A DNA stretch of 64,000 nt, taken from Atriophallophorus winterbourni. Taxonomy: Eukaryota > Platyhelminthes > Trematoda > Plagiorchiida > Microphallidae. The stretch covers positions 1-64,000 of the forward strand of contig JACCGJ010001596.1 in assembly GCA_013407085.1 (NCBI GenBank), given 5' to 3'. Made by a program: the position numbers and the translations under genes. The notes beneath the pieces are model-generated. The model did not search any database. It saw only the letters and a list, made by a program, of their open reading frames with translations, and was not told the DNA's origin. Positions 1 to 11,162 of the stretch are shown piece by piece (the first letter of the stretch is position 1; the number at the start of each line of letters is the position of its first letter).

Positions 1-240
1 AGGGTAACCAAATTTAGTCCTCCTGCGGATGCACTTTTAGCAGTTCACATGTGACCCACAGTGACCACAATCACATGACTCAGCTTTACGATGCTGTCGA
101 CAATTGAGCCTTGTGATTGAGGCTTTGCCGAGACGACTTCGTAAACCCAAGTATTGTTCCAGACAATTCCGTGGCGTGGCGTGGCGTGGCGTGGCCAGGG
201 AAGTGCTACTTAGCCGAATGATTCGGTATTAAAACCTCCA
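1..240 (+). repeat. Module M, copy 1 (cut by window edge)
   Basis: First of five copies of a repeat I call M. The stretch with gcacttttagcagttcacat, then cacatgactcagctttacga and aggctttgccgagacgactt recurs at about 6820-7010, 18040-18240 and, split by a transposon, 25560-25663/29622-29740. A decayed copy lies near 16170-16330. Only the right-hand part is present here because the window starts inside it. It lies upstream of the first Asteroid-like gene, as copy 4 does for the second. No coding potential is seen. Confidence 0.75.
171..196. repeat. (CGTGG)5 microsatellite
   Basis: Five perfect CGTGG units followed by C, inside module M. The equivalent places in the other M copies (near 6972 and 18197) have only two units followed by cgag, so the array expanded in this copy. 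Confidence 0.9.
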
Positions 241-249
241 GATAATTCT

Positions 250-770
250 CGCAAATCAAAATAATCGTCTGCGAGCAAAACAAAAAAACTGGAGAAGGTT
301 GAAATCCCCCATGATCAGTAATTGACCATTGTACCGCGTTGTTACATCGCGCAAAGCATTAATCACTTTATTGTTTAGGTCGGGAGTTGATTTTGGTGAA
401 AGATAGATCACTCCAATAATGCATTGGTCTCTCGCAGTAAGAGTCAGAGAGCACCAATGTGTGTCAGTCATACCAAGGGTCTGGACGTTTATAACTCTAC
501 AGATAAACGATTGATAGCAGTAGAGTGCTGCGACATCTGCCATCACCTAAACGGTGACGCCTGAATATAGACATGCTTTGCAAAGAGAGTTCATTTGGAA
601 CTACGTTTCTGTTATTGCCACTATGTCTGGCGCCATTTCATTACAAACCTCGGACAATTCGACTAATTTACTGATAAGGCTGTTTGTGTTTGTATAGATG
701 CAATTAATCGTTTGCGTTACTTGTGTTATTCGAGTTAGTGGAACTACACGTCTGAGTATGGATCTCAAAG
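250..770 (-). pseudogene. CR1-like LINE endonuclease fragment
   Basis: Read on the minus strand, this shows AP-endonuclease motifs of a CR1-like LINE. A segment near 720-600 contains ELSEVCNEMAPDIVAITET, matching the usual PDI-ITET start of the domain. After a frameshift and stop, 546-256 reads GVIYLSPKSTPDLNNK and then LLIMGDFNL, the GDFN box. The reading frame is broken, so it is a dead remnant. The same remnant, shorter, sits at 18250-18520 upstream of the second Asteroid-like gene, so the insertion predates the segmental duplication. Confidence 0.7.
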
Positions 771-1390
771 TTTTTTTTGGGTTGACAGTTATCCACTAAT
801 CATCATAATCGTCTCGTACTTTGTCGCTGGAATTAGATAGGATAACCCCTTACGGTAACTTATGTTTCAAGGCTTTCCATGTGCATCTTAGTCTATTGGC
901 CATGACGCTGTTTAAAATAATCACTTTCAACGGATTTGGTCTAGTTCCATTGTACTTTGTATATCGTGGTTGATTGAAATTATCGACCGTAAATTCTTCG
1001 AAATGTTTCTCAATATCTGTCAGAAATCTCCACTGCTTATGATCGTGACAAGCGCGATTGTGAATGAAAGAATCACCGAGAATTTCCTGAATCTCAAATA
1101 AGATGAGACAACGGGAGGGATGGTTTCAACGAGCAGTCGTTTTGCCGTGTTTATCGCACCATGGAATATCGGCGTTGAGGCGTCACCGTTTTTAGAGCTA
1201 CTTTGTAGTTTATGAGCGTTTAGCAATATATCATCTAACCCCTTTCCTTGTGTACAGTTAATTCAAGCAATTGTGATTTGTCTTGGTGTAGCGAATCCCG
1301 ATTTCTAGTAAGTCGATTGAATGAAGTAGGTGGACCACGATTCATTTTTATTATTTTGCACAGGTCAAACAGCGCCTTAAGCTCTTGTTG
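771..1390. other. Segment present only in duplication copy 1
   Basis: No gene recognised. The second duplication copy lacks the equivalent of about 570-1390: sequence resumes at 18519 with the same cttccgagcctcaaat-like stretch found here at 1391. The region may be the 5' part of the LINE remnant that was deleted from copy 2; a minus-strand open frame at 1020-1226 has no recognisable motif. Confidence 0.45.
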
Positions 1391-2749
1391 CTTCCGATCC
1401 TCAAATCTTGAATCCTCGGGTTCTGGTATATTCGTATATATTACAATTAAGTTGTATGCATACTATACACTACTTTGTATATTGTACAATCATTATACTA
1501 TTATTATAATCTATATTTTGTTATAAGTCAGTGTGAGTATGTAAATCTGCACAGATTATTTCATGTGAATTTATCATGTGCGTTATTTATATCTCTTTAT
1601 TCTTTTCACGCTAGCGCAACTGTATTCATTCGTTTTTGTCCACTAGGGTGGCTATTCGTTGGCAGCCTCCAAGAAATACCGAACTAGTTTTGAAATCGTG
1701 TCATATGTCTCTTCATTGTTGATTTGTCCCTTTTACAGAAACAGTGGAAGTATCAATCACCGTACTAAAAAAATTCCCTTATCTTTTGTTAGACCGAATG
1801 CGATTACGGAGTGATTCAACGAAACCCTTCAAGTTCCACGCCGACGTTCACTGGTTGGCAATCCGGCAACGCTTTATTAGCAAGCATATATCGAGTCTGC
1901 ATTTAATAAACGTTTTGCACTTTACATGTGCATTCTTCTTTTGATAGAGCTTGATATTTCATAATCCAAATTGATTATTCAAAAACCACGCCTAGGACAT
2001 ATGAGACCTTTTGTTATTCCATTTGGTACGAAACAACAAGATACCAAACCACGCTTAGCTAATTTTACGAATAAGTAAACATGATTTAGTCGGTGGAGAT
2101 TTTGTTGTTGCTCGAGAGCCCAACAATTAGATAGTTGCTCACACTTGCTTATGCCTCTAAAATACACGGGAAGTAATTGTCTTTCTGTAATTATTCAATT
2201 GCTGATTAAATGGCAAAAAATTGTTACAGGAGAGTAACGTAGCCCTGTGTATGGGATTGGGATGTGAGCCGTAAAACATATGTTTGCATTTACTTTCCCA
2301 TGCCTGGACCCTAATTGTTGTGAGCCCGTGTCGGAACTGAGCGCATGAAGTGCGGATCAATGATAATAACATGAGAAATATACTGGGGGTGAGTCAGGTT
2401 TCTCGGTCATACACAGTTCCAATCTTCAAGATTTAAACGGGTTTCATGACGTTTTCACAAGTTCGACGAATTCCATCTGGCTGAACTCCATCTGCTCGTG
2501 ATTCGAAACCTGAACTCACCCGAAGCGTTCTCATGAGATTATTCCGAAATCAGAATTATGCTATTTGTGGGTATTGCAGGTGGATTTTCGGCATCTAACA
2601 TTGTACCGGGATTAAATGTGGTACAAATCTTGCAAGAGCTCTTGTTTAGCATTGCGAATTATTTCACATCAAATCTTCTATAAAATGTTGTAATTTCGAC
2701 TTCCTTAAATATCCCAACCATTTCGTTTTTCTATCAGTTTTAGCTCATT
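1391..2749 (+). other. Upstream region of Asteroid-like gene 1
   Basis: No coding region is supported. The stretch aligns along most of its length with 18519-19927 upstream of the second Asteroid-like gene, with many substitutions and small indels. The last 60 bases, ending in ttttagctcatt before the ATG, are especially alike in the two copies and presumably hold the 5' UTR. A promoter element cannot be named with confidence. Confidence 0.5.
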
Positions 2750-5236
2750 ATGGGTGTCAAGGGTTTATCCACATACCTCCAACAGGATCCGAGCAATTTC
2801 TCGTCATTCGAATTACACAACACCAGAGTGGTGATCGATGCGTGGAATTTCATCTATTACCTTTACCGAAAATCTAGATTTACCAAACTTTATGGTGGCG
2901 AATACATGGGTTTTAACCTTCGCGTTCGTGACTTCCTGAAACGATTGCGCAAGTGTCGCATCTCACCAATATTTCTCTTCGATCGGTGCTATTCAAAAGC
3001 GGTTAGTTCAACACACATTTCGACGTAATTTATCTCGTATTCACACAATATACGGACTGAGAGACACGTATCAGTACTCGCAAGTGTTGCGTCTCTGTTA
3101 TGTCACAGGAAACGCGCTTTGCAATACGTGAAATCTTTATATACCATTTATTTTTTCTACGTTTAGGTGTTTAAATTCCTATTCTCTACTAGATAGCAAA
3201 ATAATATATACCTCAATCATTCATGGCAATTTGGGTAGTGAGAAATTCGATTATTCTCAGGCAAATGACACTAACGCCACGATTCACTGCGAAGTTAAAC
3301 TGTTACGACGTTTCCATCAATTCCTGTCCCCTTTTCGTTTCAATAGGGCACCAAACTTGAAAATATACTCAAAAAGGACAGAGAACGTGTTAGATCCCTG
3401 AATCGCTTTCTTCATCGAATGCGCCTGCTTAGACCGTTGAATGTCGAACATTATCGACCGCTTCCTGATATTTTCCCTTATTTGATCTACGATACAGTCA
3501 TGCAAATATTGATCGAATACAAAGTGCCGTATTTGGCATGTTTTGGAGAAGCAGACAAATCGGCAGCCGCGTTGGCCATATTCCTGGATTGTCCCGTATT
3601 GAGTAACGATTCCGATTTCTTTCTGTTTCGATCGGTTGATTCCGAAACAAATCTACAGTTCATATTGTTGAATACCCTCGATGCCAAGCCACAGTGTCGA
3701 GAAAGTTTATGTGATTATTGTAAGGGACAAACGCAGGAAAAATGTTTCATCATGACAGTGAAGTTGTTTTCAGCAACGAAATGTTCATTTAGTGCGTTCA
3801 ACCCTTCGCTGATTCCACTTATCGCAGTCATGATTGGTAACGATATTACATCACCGATCACGAATGTCAGTCCAACCCGAAATCACTGCGGACCTAAAAA
3901 TATTCGGGGTGTTGTTGAGTGGTTGAGTAACTTTGGTTCGGATACAGTTCTCTGTGTTCGGGAGTTGCTGCAGTTATATCGCAATGAGGCACTCGAAACT
4001 GTTGTTAATGAGATCATTGGTTGTGTGGAACCCTATCTTGTTAACCCTACTGCTTCTGGCTACGAGTCGTGCAATTTAATGAAAATAGTGCCGAGCGAAT
4101 TCGGGGTGATTGACGAGCATGTTCCGCGCTTACCACAAACTTCTACGACAATGTCACAATGTGAAGAAATCGATTCAATTGCAAACGCTGCAAAGAAAAT
4201 ATGCCAGGTATTATCGGGTGAAGTAGTCACAACGCAGAACAGAAATGATGTTTTTTACCGATGGTCTCCTCCTTTGTTGGAACAGTTTCGTAAAGGGAAT
4301 ATCAGTACACATTTACTGTATGCGATTTACGTTCGTGGTGGATCATCGTTGGGCGTTTTGTTCGAAGAAATAGAGCAACAAAATTCCATTTACAACGTGT
4401 CGTTATCCCTGCGTGCTGTATTCTACAGTGTGTTGATTCAAATGGAACTTCGGCTGGGGAATGCAAACAAATTATGTGGTTTGAATGATGGTATGCCTGT
4501 AGAGAATCGGCGTGAAGGAATGGAGGTTGGTACTTTCAATATCAACTTGCCCGAAATCAAGATGAACATCATTTCCGGTCAGAATAATTTTCTCCATTTC
4601 ATTCGTGATTCGCTCAACTTGGAAATCACATGTGTTGAGAAATATCCAAATCATATGCGACCGATTCTGATCGTGTTGAGTCTCTGTCTCCGAAATACAT
4701 CATGTCAACAGAGCTATTCGGTACGGTACAATTCAACGTTTCTTGCTTTTCTTTCCTGTTTCCTCGTAACATTTGAACACGTGAATGGCTTCCTAGATCG
4801 TACAGATCAGTTGGAATCCATCCTATATGAACTATGCAAATGTTACACAAGAATCGGTGATCAAGCTAAAATCTTCTGTTCGAGAAATCATTCATGTTCA
4901 CATTTCTCCATTTCGGTTGTCCATCAGCTGAACGAGCTTCAAATCCTGTACTCGGAATTAGCTTCACTTGTTTGCCTGTATGAGGCGATGTCCTCTTGCT
5001 CATCAGAAGTTCTCAGGTTCTTACCAGTTTGGTTATTGTTTCCTAGCGGTCGTTTTTTGCATTGGATGGCGCAATCAATTGAAAGCTATCCTCCTTCAAA
5101 ACGATTCAATTCGATCCGCAGCTATTGGCTACCTCGCATGCTCGGTGTACATTTCAATCCACAAGTTCACGAACGAATACTAAATCAAATAGATCGAGTT
5201 ATTTCTGATGTAAGCGAAATGTCATTGGCTCAGTGA
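2750..5236 (+). CDS. ASTE1: Asteroid/ASTE1-like XPG-fold nuclease, copy 1
   Basis: Two exons: 2750-3001 (donor GTTAGT) and 3347-5236 (acceptor CAATAG), phase 0 junction, 713 residues. ASTE1 of vertebrates is of similar size (somewhat under 700 residues). The XPG N domain starts MGVKGLSTYL and has VVID (D30) and IFLFD (D78). The XPG I region has GEADKS (E152, D154) then CPVLSNDSDFF (D172, D174), followed by PLIAVMIGND (D250). These are the positions where FEN1/XPG enzymes hold two metal ions; Asteroid proteins are proposed structure-specific nucleases acting on DNA ends, in vertebrates with shieldin. Odd points: D78 is followed by R rather than the usual G. A weaker donor is used than in copy 2. 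The C-terminal ~450 residues are not recognised beyond family resemblance. Function as a nuclease is inferred, not shown. Confidence 0.85.
3002..3346 (+). other. Intron of Asteroid-like gene 1
   Basis: 345-nt intron with GT-AG borders. It aligns poorly with the 320-nt intron of copy 2 although the flanking exons align well, which shows how far neutral sequence has drifted since the duplication. Confidence 0.8.
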
Positions 5237-5309
5237 ATTCTTAGCAATTGCTTTTTCACTATGGCTAGCTTCCAAACTACATTTGACATTTTGAATATAA
5301 TTTTTATAT

Positions 5310-5315
5310 AATAAA
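5310..5315 (+). terminator. AATAAA polyadenylation signal, Asteroid-like gene 1
   Basis: AATAAA about 75 bases after the stop codon, within tatataataaaattt. Copy 2 keeps the same element at 22463-22468. Confidence 0.7.
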
Positions 5316-5454
5316 ATTTGATTTGGTGTATTAAATTCTTCTGTCTTTATTTTTATCTGAATACATTTAGCGTCGTCATAGAATTTATTCAATGCATGTT
5401 TAGATAAAAGAAATTTATTTTTAAAACCAAGAAGTCGATTCAGTAGATTATTTA

Positions 5455-6408
5455 ATTCAGGACACTGTGTACAGTGTCATTGCGAATCTGGTTAAGAGCT
5501 GTTACTGTTCTCCGCTGCAGAACGCAGATCAAACCGTTAGCATGCACCTTCTTCCGTTTGACGAAGTACGAAATATCACTGTTGTCCCTGTGTGAGCGAT
5601 TGTTGTTGTCGTAAGCGATAGAATGTCTAGCTTTGAATTTGTGATAAGCATATATCCCAAAATGTTTCCGGAGCGGAAAAAAAAACAATTCGCACAAGAA
5701 TATATTTTGTGTTATGGGAATCCCAATGATGTCTGTGAACTTCTTCTTTAGTCGCCTCTACAAAGCATTCGCTTATAATACGTTTGGTTCCATTTCTGTT
5801 AAGTGTATACATGGACACCATGCGTGACCGCCATTTCCTTGATTCATGAGTATAAGATTGTTACGCGATCAAACGCCTTTGATATGTCCAAGTAACATGC
5901 ATGCACGCAACCACCATCATCAACTAACTGCGTCCAGTCATCCAGTGTCTCCAGTAGGTTAGTCAAGCAAGAACGAGATTAACGAAATCAATGTTGCTCT
6001 CTGGACAACAAGTTTTGGGATTCGAGATGAATCACAATTCTTTCGCAAACAATTCGTTCCATATCTTTTGAGATCCCGGGAAGGAGTTTAACAGGTCGGT
6101 AATTTGCTGGGTCAGAACGAGATGGGTGTTATGATTCCTCTCTTCCAGTCGGTCGGTTCAACACCCTCCCTCAAGGAGTGATTAAATAAATCACAAATTG
6201 GTTCACACAATTGACTGCCGAATAACTTTAGGATTGCATGTGTGAATCCGTCATTTCAAGTCATCTGAGTACTGATTAACACTGTGATCGCTGCAGTAGA
6301 GATCCCCGAATCGTACTTTTTCATTATTTGAAAACTTCCGAGCAAGGCAACTTCATGTGCATATGATGTTCATTCATAGTTGACCGTCTTAGGCCAACAA
6401 CAACAAAA
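5455..6408 (+). mobile_element. RTE 3' fragment, split by a CR1-like insert
   Basis: Bases 5455-5550 resemble the C-terminal coding part of the RTE family seen elsewhere in the window (cactgtgta...ctgcagaacgcagatca). Bases 6265-6408 continue it with gatcgctgcagtagagatcc and end in ggccaacaacaacaaaag, the family's (CAA)n tail. The two parts are contiguous in the related fragment at 24930-25157, so the material between them is a later insertion. Heavily mutated and non-coding. Confidence 0.65.
5552..6262 (-). pseudogene. CR1-like LINE RT fragment (nested)
   Basis: On the minus strand, 6240-5860 reads through reverse transcriptase blocks: NYRPVKLLPGISKDMERIV, then SRSCLTNLLETLDDWTQ, then CVHACYLDISKAFDRV (the catalytic-domain A block with the D). 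Stops and frameshifts are present. The lower part, 5552-5830, has no recognisable RT motif and could be other sequence. It interrupts an RTE 3' end, so it is the younger insertion. Confidence 0.65.
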
Positions 6409-6409
6409 G

Positions 6410-7010
6410 ATTTTAGTACAGGCTGAAGTTTAATTGTTAACACAGTACAAGAGTGCTCATCGGTCGCAAAACATTTATATATCAATGCGAAACGTTACGT
6501 CTCTTCGGATAAAACGATGATGGCGAATGACTATACAATATGGCGATTGTCGCAATCACCTGCGAATATGTATTAATCTGTTGCACACATTTCCACCACT
6601 GACGCAACACTATCGTTTCCATACAAATTTATAAATTTGAGGCAGTCAGAATAATTTTCTTCAATATTTCACTGTATTTTGAAAACTATTTAACGTTGGG
6701 CTATTCTTGCGGTGTCAGATCTCACAGTCTACACACGCAGTCGGTTACGCGTTAGTAACAGGCTGCACATTGTATGTTTGGTGTATGAGAGAAACAAAAT
6801 TCTTGGTCCTCCTGTCCCTGCACTTTTAGCACTTCACGTGTGAACGAAAGCCGCGAATGACCTTGGCCACATTCACATGACCGATCTTAACGACGTGGTC
6901 GGCAAATAATCCGTAATCTGAGGCTTTGCCGAGACAACATCAACAACCCGAGACATGTTCCAGACAGTTCAGTGGCGTGGCGAGTGAAGTGTTAATTAAT
7001 CATGTTCCCA
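6410..7010 (+). repeat. Module M, copy 2
   Basis: About 600 bases that align with 25158-25663 plus 29622-29740, with 17640-18240 and with the window start. Shared landmarks are gatcgtcgcaatcacctgcg-like sequence, attaatctgttgcacacatt, agatctcacagtct, a gttagtaacagg stretch and tgaccgatcttaacgacgtg. It lies directly downstream of the Asteroid-like gene and its RTE scar. Together with copy 1 it flanks the gene in direct orientation. It has no open frame shared between copies. Confidence 0.75.
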
Positions 7011-7016
7011 ACAATG

Positions 7017-7337
7017 TCATAGTTTAGGATGGCGCATCTTTGATAAAAGCGAAGATTCTCCCAAACAAATAGGGTGCAATTTACATCCATGAGCGACCAA
7101 TACTGAAAAGGCCAACAACAACATCACAGTCAACAATAATTTATAATTGTTCCGAATCTCGTGTTGTAGGTATGCATTCGATTGGTGTACCCCCAAAGAC
7201 TTACCGCCATTAAATTTGCAAGGAAATGTAACTTTTTGGTAGCTCGTACTGATTCGTTTCTGGCGGAATATCGAACAACACCGCATTCTCAAAAGGACAC
7301 GTTGGTTTCCTGACAGCAAATAAATCAGATTGCACAC
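7017..7337 (-). CDS. Putative small secreted protein, duplicate 1
   Basis: A 106-residue minus-strand frame whose paralogue at 29759-30022 keeps the reading frame open although surrounding DNA has diverged. The shared part has RNNYKLL followed by a hydrophobic run TVMLLLAFSVLVAHG and then a short tail HPICLG with a Cys. This resembles a signal peptide or single membrane anchor with a short secreted tail, perhaps one exon of a longer gene. If translation starts inside the frame, the hydrophobic core lies near the N-terminus. No family is recognised. The alternative is chance conservation in a young duplication. Confidence 0.35.
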   Translation of the reverse strand: MCNLIYLLSGNQRVLLRMRCCSIFRQKRISTSYQKVTFPCKFNGGKSLGVHQSNAYLQHEIRNNYKLLLTVMLLLAFSVLVAHGCKLHPICLGESSLLSKMRHPKL

Positions 7338-7856
7338 ACTATTGGAAGCAGCTTTCCTACGTCAAATTAATTCAGCCGACCAACGTGAGATCATCGACGT
7401 CGATTGAAGCATATGGGACATAATATATAATGAAAATACCATTCGATTTCACTAGTCATATATAAGATAGCTTTGTCTTATCACACTATCCATGAATGTG
7501 GGGCATACCTGGTGATATGTGTTCATCAACTGAGGAGTTGTGGCAAATTTTCTGTAGTATTACAACAATTGGGCTGTAAGATAAACAAATGAATTTATTT
7601 TACAGCCATGCAAATGTTTAAAACTGCCTATCGTTTGGACACTTTTACTCCACTTACACTCCTTTTATTGAACTATATCAGTTTATTAGTTTTCGAGTCT
7701 ATTGTCATGTTAACTTTATTTGGCCGTTTCCGCGCCTTTTGAATTTGTGATACCTCGTGGTCATTGAAACTGCTGAACATTCGTGTTGTTTGGTTAAGTA
7801 CGAAGCAAACTAATTGATGTTTGCTATTTTTATTACATAATTATTTGTTCAAGAGA
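7338..7856. other. Duplicated non-coding stretch
   Basis: No gene seen. 7338-7480 pairs with 30023-30200 and 7620-7800 pairs with 31185-31370. In duplication copy 2 an SR2-like RTE fragment separates those two blocks. Confidence 0.5.
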
Positions 7857-8722
7857 CTGTATCGCCTCCCATCATAACTGTTGGAAACTGTCAGTTTGAA
7901 TCAGAAAATCAGTACACATACCTTGGTTCAACCATTGAGGGTAACCTCTCGCTAGACACGGAGATTGATAAGCGGATTGACAGAGCAGCTGTCGTTCTGT
8001 ATTGTTTGAACTCTCGTGTTTAGGGTAACCGCAAGCTGACTGTAAAGACAAAGATGATGACATACAGCGCTAGCGTACTAAATGCTTCACTGTGCGGCAG
8101 TGAAACCTGGACCACCCACGCAAGACGCGAAAAGGAGCTGAATGCTTTCCATCAACGAAGCATCCGTCGTATCTTAAACATATCGTGGATGGACAGAGTG
8201 ACTAATGCTGAATTGTTTTCAAGAGCTGGTCTACAGAGCATGTTCACTCTATTGCGACAGCGCCGCCTGCGCTGGCTTAGTCATGTCTACAGAATAGAAA
8301 ATGTTAGTATTCCGGAAGATCTACTGTATGGTGAGTTGCAACTAGGAATTCGACCATTGGGCTACCTTGCGCTACAAAGACGTTTGCAAAAAAGATATGA
8401 AATCTCTTGGAATTGACCCGGCGAGTTGGGAAGAACTTGCTCTTGACCGTTCACATTGGTGGCACTGTGTATAGCGTCGTCTGCAAGCTGGAGAGGAGCA
8501 GATACAGCTCTTGGCTGCTGAACGCAGATCACGCCGCCGGCGTGCAACTGACGCAATACAACGGAGTTCTGACTTTCGTTGTCAGCGCTGCAGGAGAGAT
8601 TGTTCCTCCCGAATCGGACTGTTCAGTCATTCCAAAAGCTGCAAAACTTGAACATTCACGCGAGTGTGGTGTACATCCATGGTCGACATCGACCGAAGGA
8701 GGCCAACAACAACAACAACATT
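7857..8722 (+). mobile_element. 5'-truncated RTE element A
   Basis: Matches the 3' part of RTE element G from its position 58460 onward. It encodes the end of the RT (YLGSTIEGNLSLDTEIDKRI), the post-RT block ARREKELNAFHQRSIRRILN and MDRVTNAELFSRAGLQS, and the C-terminal zinc-knuckle region, but with an early stop and a frameshift near 8370. It ends at aggaggccaacaacaacaac, the (CAA)n tail. It is absent from the second copy of the segmental duplication, so it inserted after that event or was lost there. Confidence 0.85.
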
Positions 8723-9740
8723 TCGTTCTATAGCACCGTACGCTTCTCACTCATTGTCTTGTTACTATTTTTGTGGGACTTAAACGCATAACTCAACCGA
8801 TTGATAGACACAATGACGTTTTACTTGTGACTGAAATCTTTGACGGTAGATTCGATTTTCTCCTTACCGAATTCTCGGTCATATAGTGAGTGGTGCTCTT
8901 GAATAATTAGGAAAATCGACCGTTACTAAACAAGATTATTCTGCTTTAGTAGGCAAATTGTGAACTTCGAATGCATTAGTAGTCAACAATGCGAAAACCT
9001 ACTGCTCAACCATGCTGATCTGGATCCTATTGTCCCTGCTCTATGTGTGCACGGAGACGCATGCAAATGTGGACTTATAATAGAGAGATGTTTTGGGAAC
9101 ATAGGAAACAGGTGACAAACCCGTCTCTCATCAGATAATGAACTAGACAAACTAGCACTCCATGTTTACATCTAGATGGCTTGAAACGAGAAACACATGC
9201 ACAGCATTCAAAATGTCACAATGATAATGTTTCGTTCTTATGGTCTGAAAATGTATTCGGTCTGTCTTAACTAAGGAGGGGTACATTTTGGTCTTAGTTA
9301 TTCATATTATTTCAGCCTGACTTTTTCTCCCTCAATGTATCAAGATGTCAGTCCGTGTTACGGCTCAGTCCATATATTTATCGTAGATTTGTCTGACATA
9401 ATTCACACAATGTTACATTTATGTGAGAATTCCATTTTTGAATCTGTCTACAACGTTCTGCCACAGTATTGAGACTGTAAATTCGCTAGTAATGAGCGCC
9501 AATAACGTACCCCACAACGTTGCACAGGACATCAGTCACTCACAGAACACAACCACAAAAATGGTTTGGTGACTTGGAACATTTATCGAAATGTTTCGAA
9601 GATATTCCGTTGCTTATTCCCTGCCTACCGTAATCCACTTTTAACAATGGCCGTTAAAGTGTATTTTCATGATTATATTGTCAATCTCTTTATTGATCGT
9701 TCCCAGTGGTGGTTCATATCTTGAAAAAAACAAAAAAGAC
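8723..9740. other. Right end of segmental duplication copy 1
   Basis: No gene recognised. The block aligns with about 31385-32645, for example gtcaacaatgcgaaaacctactgctc against the same words near 31830. Similarity stops near 9740, where copy 2 meets the (TTC)n tail of a LINE at 32651. Confidence 0.55.
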
Positions 9741-9806
9741 ATTTTTCTCAATACTTTGAAGTCAAAGGCAGCGTTGTGATTTGCTCGCCATTAACAAAGA
9801 TGAGTT

Positions 9807-10028
9807 TCATGTAGCACTTCCATCTCCCACATTTGCAGGATAACTGCATGTGCTTTCACATTCGCCGCTAAATTTCGCTCTAACATACGCAAACGACAAA
9901 GTTATTGGAGAAGTGTTGTCCAAGAGGACGAAAACAGCAGCGGCCGTGAGCACCAAAAATTCAAGGAACAAAATAGAAACATAATTATCCTTCATAGATG
10001 GGATGTGATATACCACATAGCTGAACAT
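9807..10028 (-). CDS. Putative small protein with signal-peptide-like N-terminus
   Basis: A 73-residue minus-strand frame. From the internal Met (about residue 12) it reads KDNYVSILFLEFLVLTAAAV, a hydrophobic segment like a signal peptide, followed by a short tail with two Cys (GECESTC). The NNY/DNY start before the hydrophobic run recalls the small frames at 7017 and 29759, which would fit a loose family of secreted peptides. There is no paralogue in the window to test conservation, so this is weak. Confidence 0.25.
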   Translation of the reverse strand: MFSYVVYHIPSMKDNYVSILFLEFLVLTAAAVFVLLDNTSPITLSFAYVRAKFSGECESTCSYPANVGDGSAT

Positions 10029-10359
10029 TTTCTACGTTCGCCCGGAAGTGAGAATGGACACGGATTCAACTGATGTAATATATTATTCGTCTTTGAAAGC
10101 GAAAAGATTATGGTCAGTGTGGAATTATGTTGTATGTCCACAAACACGGATACAACTTGCGTTTTTGTACATTGATAAAAATTACAAGAACGCAACCGAC
10201 ATTCTGGTGCATAACAACATTAGAAAATGTTACAGATCCCTGGTCAGCGGTTGTAATGTGGTAGCCGTATTGCGCGTTTGTGCTTGCATGTTTAATTTGT
10301 GATAATTTGTGCAGATAACAACTCCTATTTAGGTTGTGCTTAGTACTATTCAATAACAA

Positions 10360-10525
10360 AAACAGTTCATTATTATGGTTGAACACGACGCATCGTTTCA
10401 ATGTAGAGGATACACAGGAGTCCGTCAACATGAATCCTGGTCTTACTGTTCCCTCCTGATGAGGGCAAACTGCACGAAACCGGTCGTGGGGTGTGAATGA
10501 CGGAAAAGGCATGCAAATGAATATT
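10360..10525 (+). repeat. Dispersed hammerhead-like repeat, copy alpha
   Basis: On the plus strand: ctcCTGATGAG, then ggcaaactgcac, then GAAACcggtcgtgg. Two related copies occur on the opposite strand at 42085-42190 and 45830-45925. The order CTGATGAG, a 12-base spacer and GAAA is the order of the conserved core of a hammerhead ribozyme, but the spacer folds only weakly (GGC with GC around AAACT) and I could not establish stems I and III or the cleavage site. Such motifs are known in retroelements of many animals. Called as a repeat, not as a proven ribozyme. Confidence 0.5.
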
Positions 10526-11160
10526 TTGTTTCAAGGCTAATATTCTTTGTTCACTCAACATCAAGCCAATATACACTTATGAACGAGCGACGAGGTTACG
10601 TGTGTAGCGCTTGCTTAAAATAAACAAGAAGAGCGCGGTTCACGGGAATAATATATATCGACAGTCCAGCTGATTGTTAGGTATCTTTCGAAAAATATTT
10701 GAAAGTTTCTCTCGGATAACGTCATCGAGGATAATAAACGTCTACCTTCACAGTTCGATGTAGTATGTGTCAGAGGACTAATCTCATTTTTTGTGAAAAG
10801 ATATTGTTCTTTTTCATAAACTTTCTCACAGAGCAACAAAGTTAGCACAAGTCTTCTCCATGTTTCCGAAACCTAACGATTACAACGTCTTGGTCTATAC
10901 GACTTTATCAAGAGCATGATACGGCGCGATATTTTTATGATCTACCGAAGGACATCCACTTAGACACTTGCTTAATTAGTGTGATGAGAAAGTGACACGC
11001 GGACATACCTCATCATTTACGTACCAAGTATCCGTATTGATTATAGACGCCATTTTGTCGTACTTGCGATATCGATGTGCAATTCTCTACCCTAGCGTGT
11101 GGTGATCTTTCATGTTCATTCATACTCAGACGCTGTTGTGCTTTAAAGGTATTAATATTT
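10526..11160. other. No gene seen
   Basis: AT-rich sequence without convincing coding content, repeats or RNA signals on either strand. Confidence 0.5.
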
Positions 11161-11162
11161 TA

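Noticed and set aside
8529..8750. Minus-strand Cys-rich open frame
   Set aside because: It is the complement of the RTE tail region with its (CAA)n repeat; the Cys run is the repeat read backwards.
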